This document shows, one piece after another, positions 1 to 7,800 of a DNA stretch of 10,292 bases. How positions within the stretch are numbered: position 1 is the stretch's first letter; each line of letters starts with the position of its first letter. A model generated the notes under the pieces. The model worked only from the letters and a program-made list of their open reading frames with translations, did no database searches and was not told where the DNA came from. The stretch comes from Bacteroidota bacterium (GTDB taxonomy: Bacteria; Bacteroidota; Bacteroidia; Chitinophagales; Chitinophagaceae): the NCBI GenBank assembly GCA_023440945.1, contig JAEZRL010000449.1, forward strand, positions 1 to 10,292. The letters are read 5' to 3'. Both the position numbers and the translations under genes were made by a program.

Positions 1-1
1 G

Positions 2-1681
2 AGCATGTTTCCCGGCGTAAAGTTTTGGGTGGGACCTGCTATTGACAGAGGTTTTTATTACGACATGGATCTTGGGGGCAGGCAGATAACAGAAGAAGAC
101 CTGAAAGCTTTGGAAAAAAAGATGAACGAACTGGCGAAACAAAATAACCGGTACGAAAAAAAAGAAATTTCCAAAGCTGATGCGGTTAACTATTTTACGC
201 AGAAGGGCGATGAATATAAACTTGACTTGCTTCAAGGTCTTGAAGATGGAAACATCACTTTTTATACACAGGGTAATTTTACCGATCTGTGTCGTGGACC
301 GCACATTCCATCAACCGGTCCTATCAAAGCAATAAAACTCACCAACATTGCCGGTGCTTACTGGAAAGGTGATGAAAAAAACAAACAGCTTACCCGTATT
401 TATGGCATTACTTTTCCTAACCAGAAAGAACTGGATGAATACCTGCACATGCTGGAAGAAGCAAAGAAAAGAGATCATCGGAAATTGGGTAAAGAGTTAG
501 GCATTTATACAATGGATGATGATGTTGGTCCGGGTTTGATCATGTGGATGCCTAATGGAACAGTCGTGATTGAAGAGCTGGAAAAACTTGCAAAAGAAAC
601 GGAAGAAGCGGCTGGATATAAACGCGTTGTAACACCGCACATCGCTAAAGAAAGCATGTATCTCACCAGTGGCCATCTTCCATATTACCAGGATAGTATG
701 TATCCACCTATGGAACTGGAAGGCGAGAAATACTACCTGAAATCGATGAACTGCCCGCATCATCATAAAATTTATGCGGCAGAGCCAAAAAGTTACAGGG
801 ATCTTCCCTATCGCCTTGCGGAATACGGAACGGTGTATCGTTATGAACAAAGCGGCGAACTATTTGGACTAATGCGTGTTCGGTGCCTGCACATGAACGA
901 TGCGCATATTTATTGCAGCAAGGAGCAGTTTAATGATGAGTTCAAAGCGGTGAATGAGATGTACCTGAAGTATTTTAAGATATTTGGTATTGATAAATAC
1001 GTGATGCGGTTATCGCTTCATTCACCCGAAAAACTGGGGGTAAAGTATGTAAATCAGCCGGAGCTTTGGAAAGAGACGGAAGAAATGGTTCGTAATGTTT
1101 TAAAGGAGTCCAATATTCCATACGTTGAAGTGCCGGATGAAGCAGCTTTTTATGGTCCTAAAATTGACGTTCAGATATACAGTGTTATTGGAAGAGAATT
1201 TACACTGGCTACCAACCAGGTTGATTTTTCACAGGGCAGAAGTTTCAATTTGCAGTACACAACGCCGGATAACAATACAGAAACTCCTTTGATCATCCAT
1301 CGTGCACCTTTGGGGACACATGAACGTTTTATAGGGTTTTTGCTAGAACATTATGCGGGTAAGTTCCCGGTCTGGTTAGCACCTTTGCAGGTAAAAATTT
1401 TACCGATTAGCGATAAGTTTCAGGATTATGCGACTGAAGTAAAGACTAGTTTGCGTAAAGCAGGCGTAAGAGTGGAAATAGATGACAGGAACGAAAAAAT
1501 AGGCAAAAAGATACGCGAGGCAGAGTTGAGCCGTGTGCCGTATATGCTGGTTGTAGGTGAAAAAGAAATGAGCGAAGGGAGATTATCAGTAAGGCGACAG
1601 GGAAAAGGCGATGCCGGCACACAAACAATTGAAGAATTTGTTAACATGATAACGGATGAAATTGTTAACAGGAAATCATAA
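2..1681 (+). CDS. thrS: Threonyl-tRNA synthetase, 5' end outside window
   Basis: Charges tRNA-Thr with threonine in the cytoplasm. The reading frame is open to the left edge, so the N-terminal TGS domain and the first editing motif (HxxxH) lie outside the window; about 559 of roughly 640 residues are present. Numbering from the Met at base 5, the editing domain carries the LCRGPH motif (Cys96, His100). The class II catalytic core has the zinc ligands Cys250 (NCPHHH), His301 (NDAHIYC) and His432 (IIHRAP), and motif 2 Arg279 (VYRYEQSG). The anticodon-binding domain fills the C-terminus from about residue 455 (LAPLQVKILPIS, then RNEKIGKKIREAE and VPYMLVVGEKE). Spacing Cys250 to His301 equals that of E. 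coli ThrRS (334 to 385). The position of E. coli Gln381 is Met297 here. The Met at base 5 is internal, not the true start. Followed after 89 AT-rich bases by infC, the usual neighbour. Confidence 0.98.
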   Translation, partial: SMFPGVKFWVGPAIDRGFYYDMDLGGRQITEEDLKALEKKMNELAKQNNRYEKKEISKADAVNYFTQKGDEYKLDLLQGLEDGNITFYTQGNFTDLCRGPHIPSTGPIKAIKLTNIAGAYWKGDEKNKQLTRIYGITFPNQKELDEYLHMLEEAKKRDHRKLGKELGIYTMDDDVGPGLIMWMPNGTVVIEELEKLAKETEEAAGYKRVVTPHIAKESMYLTSGHLPYYQDSMYPPMELEGEKYYLKSMNCPHHHKIYAAEPKSYRDLPYRLAEYGTVYRYEQSGELFGLMRVRCLHMNDAHIYCSKEQFNDEFKAVNEMYLKYFKIFGIDKYVMRLSLHSPEKLGVKYVNQPELWKETEEMVRNVLKESNIPYVEVPDEAAFYGPKIDVQIYSVIGREFTLATNQVDFSQGRSFNLQYTTPDNNTETPLIIHRAPLGTHERFIGFLLEHYAGKFPVWLAPLQVKILPISDKFQDYATEVKTSLRKAGVRVEIDDRNEKIGKKIREAELSRVPYMLVVGEKEMSEGRLSVRRQGKGDAGTQTIEEFVNMITDEIVNRKS

Positions 1682-1770
1682 ATAAATTAATTTTACCGGA
1701 ATAAATATTTAACCATCTTTAAAAAAGATTATTTCTAAACAAAAGAAAATTATTCACTAAAAAACACTGA

Positions 1771-2343
1771 ATGGCTTTACCACACAGAGGAGGACGTTTT
1801 AATCCTCGTTTTAACAGGCAACCGGAGCCTGAACATCGTATCAACGAAAGAATCCGGGTACCCCAGGTTCGCCTCGTAGGCGATAATGTAACAGTTGGTA
1901 TTTACCCCACACAGGAAGCTTTAAAAATTGCACAGCAACAGGAACTTGATCTGGTTGAGATATCTCCTAATGCAGATCCGCCTGTATGCCGCATCATAGA
2001 CTATAAAAAATTCCTTTACGAGAAGAAGCGTAAGGAAAAAGAAATGAAGGCTAACGCCAAGCAAAGCGAAGTAAAAGAAATTCGTTTTACTCCCGGCACA
2101 GATGATCATGATTTTGATTTTAAAGCAAAACATGCCATCAATTTTTTGAAAGAAGGCAATAAGGTAAAAGCTTATGTGCAGTTCAAAGGCCGTGCAATTA
2201 TGTTTAAAGACAGAGGGGAGTTATTACTATTGAAATTTGCAGAACGTTTGCAAGAAGTTGGCGCTTTGGAAAGCATGCCTAAAATGGAAGGTAAAAGAAT
2301 GCTTGCGATGTTTGCACCGAAAAGCAGTAAAAAGAAAGCGTAA
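1771..2343 (+). CDS. infC: Translation initiation factor IF-3
   Basis: Binds the 30S subunit, prevents premature 50S joining and proofreads start-codon/initiator-tRNA pairing. The 190-residue product has both IF3 domains: the N-domain (HRINERIR, VRLVGDN, then DLVEISPNADPPVCRIIDYKKFLYE), a lysine-rich linker around residues 87-105, and the C-domain (VKEIRFTPGTDDHDFDFKAKHAINFLKEGNKVKAYVQFKGRA read in sequence, ending with EGKRMLAMFAPK). A basic Arg/Pro/Gly-rich leader of about 20 residues precedes the conserved RINE segment, which explains the slightly larger size than E. coli IF3 (180). The start is ATG, with an in-frame TGA directly before it (1768-1770), so no upstream rare start codon is possible. 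There is no Shine-Dalgarno; the upstream bases are A-rich. It may be co-transcribed with thrS, or have its own promoter in the 89-base gap; I could not decide. A strong terminator follows. Confidence 0.98.
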   Translation: MALPHRGGRFNPRFNRQPEPEHRINERIRVPQVRLVGDNVTVGIYPTQEALKIAQQQELDLVEISPNADPPVCRIIDYKKFLYEKKRKEKEMKANAKQSEVKEIRFTPGTDDHDFDFKAKHAINFLKEGNKVKAYVQFKGRAIMFKDRGELLLLKFAERLQEVGALESMPKMEGKRMLAMFAPKSSKKKA

Positions 2344-2362
2344 ATTTTTGAACTGATAAATG

Positions 2363-2398
2363 AAAACGAAATTGCTGAAAAGGCAGTTTCGTTTTTTT
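2363..2398 (+). terminator. Intrinsic terminator after infC
   Basis: A 13-base-pair stem pairs 2363-2375 (AAAACGAAATTGC) with 2383-2395 (GCAGTTTCGTTTT), with one G-T wobble and a 7-base loop (2376-2382). The stem base runs into a tract of seven T (2392-2398). It starts about 20 bases after the infC stop and should end the thrS-infC transcript. The following bases up to the next gene (2399-2504) hold no further gene; I saw no convincing promoter match in them, although the efflux operon must start there or upstream. Confidence 0.93.
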
Positions 2399-2504
2399 GT
2401 TTTTAAAGGCAGGGCTCGCCAACTGATATTATAGGTGTAACACTTGCAGCTTATCATCTTCAGGTTTTCTTCAAAATCACTTCTTTTGTTTGCATTAAAA
2501 ATAA

Positions 2505-3743
2505 GTGCTTAGATTTTTTCTGTTGATCATATCATTGATCTTTTTCACTTCTTTATCTGCACAGGAAAGAACACTTAATGATTACTTATATACAGCTTCT
2601 CAAAACAGCGCTTTACTCAAAGATTATAACAATCAAATACAAGCAGGGAAAATAGATAGTGCAGTGATCACAGCAGGTTATAAACTGCAGGTGAATATTT
2701 ACAGCACCAATTCTTATGCGCCTGTTATAAATGGTTATGGGTATGAAGGCGCTATAACAAATGTTGGCAACTTTAGCGAGTTGATAAATGTTGCCAAACA
2801 ATTTGCCGGAAAGAAGAATCTGCAGAATCAATACAATTTGGTTCAGCTTGTAAATGATTCTATCCGAATCGCTTCAAAAATTTCGCAACAAGATTTAGAA
2901 AAAGCCATCACTCAGCAATACATCACAGCTTATGGAAGCTGGCAACAATATTTATTTAATAAAGAAGTATATGATCTGCTATCGAAAGAAGATACCATTC
3001 TGAAATCACTTACACAATCAGCGGTTTATCGGCAAACAGATTATTTAACTTTTTTGGTCACGCTGCAACAACAAAAGATAGCAGTATTACAGGCCAGACT
3101 TCAGCTACAAAATGATTATGCACAACTCAATTATCTCGCAGGCATTTTCGATACCACTTTTCAGGCTTTGGCAGAGCCAAACATTGGAGTACAAAATATT
3201 CTTCCGCCTGATTATACCGTGTATTACCAAAAGTTTACAATAGATAGTTTATTACTTCAAAATGAACATGCACGTATTGATTACAGCTACAAACCAAAGC
3301 TCAGTGTTTATGGCGATGCAGGATATGTTTCTACGCTCACTTATCAGCCTTATAAAAATTTCGGTACAAGTTTCGGATTGAATTTAACCGTTCCAATCTA
3401 TGATGGCGGACAAAGAAAACTTCAACATCAAAGGCTTGATATTGCTGAACAGACAAGACAGTATTATCGCGATTTTTTTCAAATACAATACAATCAACAG
3501 TTAGCACAATTGATCCAACAATTGAATGCAACACAACAGTTGATCGATGAAACAACAGCGCAATTGAAATATGTGGAAGGATTAATTCAAGCCAACAAAA
3601 AATTGCTTGCAACAGGTGATGTAAGAATTGCAGATTATATCATCGCCATCAATAATTATTTGAATGCAAAGAATACTATTACACAAAACACCCTCAACAA
3701 ATTGCAGATCATCACACAAATCAATTATTGGAATAAAAGATGA
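2505..3743 (+). CDS. TolC-family outer-membrane efflux protein
   Basis: Outer-membrane exit duct of a tripartite efflux pump, 412 residues. It begins with a Sec signal peptide of about 19 residues (Arg3, a long hydrophobic run, then LSA before Gln20 as a signal peptidase I site). The mature protein shows the two-fold TolC pattern: a long Gln/Leu-rich helical region with a beta segment at about residues 61-90 (LQVNIYSTNSYAP), and a second repeat with the beta segment around 265-300 (YGDAGYVSTLTY, FGLNLTVPIYDGG) followed by long helices. It is shorter than E. coli TolC. The start is GTG: a TAA at 2502-2504 sits in frame immediately before it, and beginning at the next candidate (TTG at 2523) would cut into the signal peptide and remove its positive charge. 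Its stop overlaps the next gene's start (ATGA), so it is the first gene of an operon with the adaptor and RND pump. Confidence 0.94.
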   Translation: MLRFFLLIISLIFFTSLSAQERTLNDYLYTASQNSALLKDYNNQIQAGKIDSAVITAGYKLQVNIYSTNSYAPVINGYGYEGAITNVGNFSELINVAKQFAGKKNLQNQYNLVQLVNDSIRIASKISQQDLEKAITQQYITAYGSWQQYLFNKEVYDLLSKEDTILKSLTQSAVYRQTDYLTFLVTLQQQKIAVLQARLQLQNDYAQLNYLAGIFDTTFQALAEPNIGVQNILPPDYTVYYQKFTIDSLLLQNEHARIDYSYKPKLSVYGDAGYVSTLTYQPYKNFGTSFGLNLTVPIYDGGQRKLQHQRLDIAEQTRQYYRDFFQIQYNQQLAQLIQQLNATQQLIDETTAQLKYVEGLIQANKKLLATGDVRIADYIIAINNYLNAKNTITQNTLNKLQIITQINYWNKR

Positions 3744-4672
3744 AGAATTATTTATTGAGAATATTATTTTTTTCTGGCATTGCATTTATCGCATCCTGTA
3801 ACAATGTAAATCTAGAAACGGATAGTGAATCAGATGTTGCAGAAACAATAACACCTGTTACCATCACACATCCAACCATAACAAATATGAAAGAAACAGT
3901 AGAATTAAATGCCATTTCTTCTTATTTATTAAAGACTTATTCAAAAGCTAATGCGAACGGCTATCTGCAAACTTCAAATGTTCACTTAGGACAATTTGTA
4001 ACGAAAGGGCAAACATTATTTGTTATAAAAACAAAAGAAGCTGAAGCGCTTGGAAATACTATCAGTAACATTGATTCATCTCTTGATTTTACTGGTATAA
4101 TAAAAGTAAAATCACCTGGCAGCGGTTATGTTACACAACTAACTTACACTGCAGGAAATTATGTGCAGGATGGCGAGCAGTTAGCAGAAATAACAGACAC
4201 CAAAAGTTTTGTTTTTATACTGAATGTGCCTTATGAATTGAAGCAATATTTACCGCTTAATCAAAACATAGAACTGCATTTGCCCGACAGTACAACTCTT
4301 TCGGCCCGCATACAATCATCGCTTCCTGTTGTTGATTCCGGCTCGCAAACCGAGAGATATGTTTTACGTGTAAACACGAATAAAATGATACCGGAGAATC
4401 TTGTTGCAAAGGCAAATCTTATAAAGAAAGCACAAGCAAACGCAACAACATTACCAAAGCCTGCTGTATTAAGCAATGAAGAGCAAACAACGTTTTGGAT
4501 CATGCAATTGATAAATGATTCAACAGCGGTGAAAGTGCCTATACAAAAAGGTTTGGAACAGGATGATAAAGTGCAGATACTATCGCCTGTATTATCATAT
4601 TCAGCAAATATTCTTTTGACAGGAAATTATGGTTTGGAAGATACAGCAAGGGTAAAAGTTGTAAGCCCCTAA
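3740..4672 (+). CDS. RND efflux periplasmic adaptor lipoprotein, unusually short
   Basis: Membrane-fusion (adaptor) subunit linking the inner-membrane pump to the TolC-like duct. The 310-residue product starts with a lipoprotein signal peptide (Lys2, Arg7, hydrophobic core, lipobox IASC with Cys20), so it should be lipid-anchored on the periplasmic side. The two lipoyl (barrel-sandwich) halves are recognisable at about residues 68-97 (ANGYLQTSNVHLGQFVTKGQ) and 121-152 (VKSPGSGYVTQLTYTAGNYV). They are separated by only about 23 residues, where typical adaptors carry a long alpha-helical hairpin. A beta-barrel follows (about 155-230, with PYELKQYL and a VAKANL-type segment) and a membrane-proximal domain to the end (PAVLSNEEQ, VQKGL-like IQKGLEQDDKVQIL, LLTGNYGL). 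It overlaps the TolC-like gene by 4 bases (ATGA), implying translational coupling. The last two codons and stop fall within a C-rich palindromic repeat. Confidence 0.9.
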   Translation: MKNYLLRILFFSGIAFIASCNNVNLETDSESDVAETITPVTITHPTITNMKETVELNAISSYLLKTYSKANANGYLQTSNVHLGQFVTKGQTLFVIKTKEAEALGNTISNIDSSLDFTGIIKVKSPGSGYVTQLTYTAGNYVQDGEQLAEITDTKSFVFILNVPYELKQYLPLNQNIELHLPDSTTLSARIQSSLPVVDSGSQTERYVLRVNTNKMIPENLVAKANLIKKAQANATTLPKPAVLSNEEQTTFWIMQLINDSTAVKVPIQKGLEQDDKVQILSPVLSYSANILLTGNYGLEDTARVKVVSP

Positions 4673-4684
4673 CCCCTAAAGGGG
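4666..4684. repeat. C-rich palindrome at the adaptor stop codon
   Basis: The word CCCCTAA (4666-4672) is followed directly by CCCCTAAAGGGG (4673-4684), which can fold as CCCCT/AGGGG with a two-base loop. The adaptor's final Pro codon and TAA stop are part of the first copy. No T-run follows, so it does not look like a terminator. It resembles, from memory, short CCCC...GGGG palindromes scattered through Bacteroidota genomes, but copy number cannot be seen here. Confidence 0.55.
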
Positions 4685-4714
4685 AATATATAAAAGCAAA
4701 ATGAAAGAAAGTTT

Positions 4715-4794
4715 AACCACGAAGCACACCAAGTTCTTTTCACAAAGAACACAAAGTACTTCGTGCTGCTCTGTGCCTTTGTGTCTTAGTGGTT
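4715..4794. repeat. 80-bp imperfect inverted repeat of CACAAAG-type words
   Basis: The element begins AACCACGAAG and ends CTTAGTGGTT, and its arms align as inverted copies with a few mismatches and a small insertion on the left. Inside are repeated CACAAAG words on the left and CTTTGTG-type words on the right, around a centre at CACAAAGTACTTCGTG (4750-4765). A perfect 7-bp side hairpin is formed by GTTCTTT (4733-4739) and AAAGAAC (4744-4750). Similar AACCACAAAG...CTTTGTGGTT palindromes are, from memory, common interspersed repeats in Bacteroidota and some other phyla. It lies within the efflux operon and ends 15 bases before the pump's ATG. No open reading frame of its own. Confidence 0.75.
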
Positions 4795-4809
4795 CAAAAA
4801 ATTATACTG

Positions 4810-7800
4810 ATGCGCAACTTTTTCGTAACATATAAACATCCATTAACCGTTCTTGTTATCATTATTCTTTTTGGTGGTGCGTTTGCGTATTCTAAAATGC
4901 AAACAGCATTGTTTCCCGAGATTACTTTTCCAAAAATAAAAGTGATTGCTGATGCAGGTCAGCAACCGGTTGATAAAATGATGATAACGGTTACACGGCC
5001 TTTGGAAAATGCCATCAAACAGGTACCCGATCTTGAAACCATTCGCAGTACTACAAGCCGCGGCAGTTGTGAACTTTCAGCTTTTTTAAATTGGAATGCA
5101 AATGTTGATATAGCGCAGCAACGAATCGAATCGAAGATCAATGAAATAAGAAACGATCTTCCGCAAGGTGTGCAGATAACAGTTGAAAGAATGAATCCTT
5201 CCATTTTGCCTGTGATCGGCTATTCTTTAAAAAGCAAAACGAAATCTCCTATCGAATTGAAATTACTTGCACTTTACACCATCAAACCTTTTTTATCGCA
5301 GGTGCAAGGCGTTTCAGAAGTGCGTGTTATCGGCGGTAAAACAAAAGAATATTGGCTTGAATTGAATGTGCAGAAAATGAATAAGCTTGGTATTACACCT
5401 GATTTCATCACCACTGCATTAAGTAATACAAACTTTATACAATCGAATGGCTATCTCTCAGATTATCGTTTGATGTATCTCACTGTTACCGATGCACAGG
5501 TGCATAATAAAGAGCAATTGGAAAATGTAGTTATCAGTAATAATGGCAAGCGTATTGTATTGCTGAAAGATATTGCAAACATCACCATTCAACAAGCAAA
5601 AGAATATGTAAAGATCAATGCGAACGGACATGAAAGTGTTTTGTTAGCAGTAGTAAAACAACCGAACGCAAATCTTATTGACCTCTCTGATCAAATGGCG
5701 AAGAAGGTAAAAGACCTGAAGAATCTTTTACCGAAAGATGTTACCGTCAAACCTTATTACAAACAGGCCGACTTCGTAACCAATGCAGTAAAAAGTGTTA
5801 CCGATGCTTTATGGATCGGGCTATTGTTAGCAATAGTTATTGCTATCATTTTTCTTCGTTCATTTAAAGCGAGCAGTGTTATACTACTTACCATTCCGGT
5901 TACTCTGTGTCTTACATTGATCGTACTGTATGCAACAGGGCAAACGCTGAACATTATGACGCTCGGCGCTATCGCTGCAGCCATCGGATTAATTATTGAT
6001 GACGCAATTGTTATTGTCGAACAGATACATCGAACGCATGAAGAACATCCTGAAGAACCTACTTTGAAACTTGTTCAAAAAGCAATCAATTATCTATTTC
6101 CGGCAATGGTAGGATCTTCATTAAGCACCATTGTTATCTTTCTTCCTTTTATTCTTATGACCGGTGTTGCGGGTGCTTATTTTGAGGTGATGACAAACAC
6201 GATGATCATCACGCTAATTTGTTCCTTCTTCGTAACGTGGTTGTTACTGCCTGTTATCTATTTGCTCTTTTCAAAAAAAGAAAGAAAAAAAGAAAAACCG
6301 CATGAAGTGAAAGAGCAGAAATGGGTTGCCTTCTTCATTAAAAAATCATTCATCAGTTTTGTCATTATCGTAGCTTTGATCGTTGCGGTAATATTTGTCT
6401 TTCCAAATCTTGAAACAGGTTTTCTACCTCAGATGGATGAAGGAAGTATTGTGCTTGATTATGTTTCGCCTCCCGGAACTTCATTGGAAGAAACAGACAG
6501 AATGCTGCAACAGATCGAGAAGATCATCATTCATCATCCTGATGTGGAAGCTTATTCAAGAAGAACAGGAACACAAATGGGGTTCTTCATCACGGAACCA
6601 AATACAGGTGATTATTTGATACAATTAAAAAAGAGCAGAAGCAAATCAATAGACGAAGTGATAAATGAATTGCGGCAACAAATTGAAAACACGCAGCCTG
6701 CATTAAGAGTCGATTTCGGCCAAGTGATCGGTGATATGTTAGGTGATCTCATGACTTCTGTTCAGCCTGTCGAAATAAAAATTTTCGGTACCGATATCAA
6801 TACATTGCATCAGCTTGCAGAACAGGTTTCATCCGTTGTTGAAAATGTAAAAGGTACAGCAGATGTTTTTAATGGAATAACGATTGCAGGGCCATCCATT
6901 AACATTAATCCAAACAACATTAACCTGCAACAATACGGTATCACGCCAGCAAATCTTCAGTACCAATTGCAAACGGCATTGGAAGGAAATGTTGTAGGAA
7001 GTGTTTATGATCCGCAACAAATGACCAACATAAGAATGGTTTATCCAGGCAACAGAACACTTACATTGAATGATATAAAACAACAACAAATATTTTTACC
7101 GAACGGTGAATTAAAACCGATTGAATCTTTGGTTGATGTTCAAATCACTCCTGGTGCAACAGAAATTGAAAGACAGGATATGCAATCTATGGGTGTTGTA
7201 ACAGCAAGACTTGAAAACCGTGATCTTGGCAGCACGATAAAAGATATAAAAAATCAAATTGCTTCGAAGATAAATTTGCCCCATGGATATACGATTGTTT
7301 ATGGTGGTGATTATGCAAATCAGCAAAGATCGTTTAATGAATTATTGATCATTCTTATAACGGCGTCTTTGCTTGTGTTTGGTGTTATCTTATTTCTTTT
7401 TAAAGATTATTTTATTGCTATTGCCATCCTGCTTATTGCGATGCTTGGTGTTGCAGGAAGTTTTCTTGCTTTGTATCTAACAGGGACTGAATTGAATGTG
7501 GGAAGTTATACAGGCATTATAATGATCGTAGGTATCATCGGTGAAAATTCTATCTTCACTTTTCTACAGTTTCGCGAATATTATAGGCAATCGAACAATG
7601 TTGATGAAGCTGTTATTTATTCCATTTCTACAAGATTACGTCCGAAACTGATGACCGCACTTGGAGCGATAATCGCTTTGATGCCTATTGCTTTAGGTAT
7701 TGGAACAGGAGCGCAAATGCATCAGCCTTTGGCGATTGCAGTGATTGGGGGATTTATTATTGCATTGCCTTTATTACTAATTGTTTTACCAACAATGATC

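Noticed and set aside
1715..1729. ATCTTT/AAAGAT six-base-pair stem in the thrS-infC gap.
   Set aside because: A weak AT stem with a three-base loop and no clean T-run; not enough for a terminator or attenuator.
2403..2460. GC-richer patch (GGCAGGGCTCGCC and following bases) before the TolC-like gene, considered as operator or repeat.
   Set aside because: Only a weak GGC/GCC pairing, with no regulator gene nearby; the shared word GGGCTC with the 7893-7898 region is too short to mean anything.
6395..6619. 74-codon open frame inside the RND gene, same strand, other frame.
   Set aside because: It is fully overlapped by the conserved second periplasmic half of the pump and lacks any recognisable domain.
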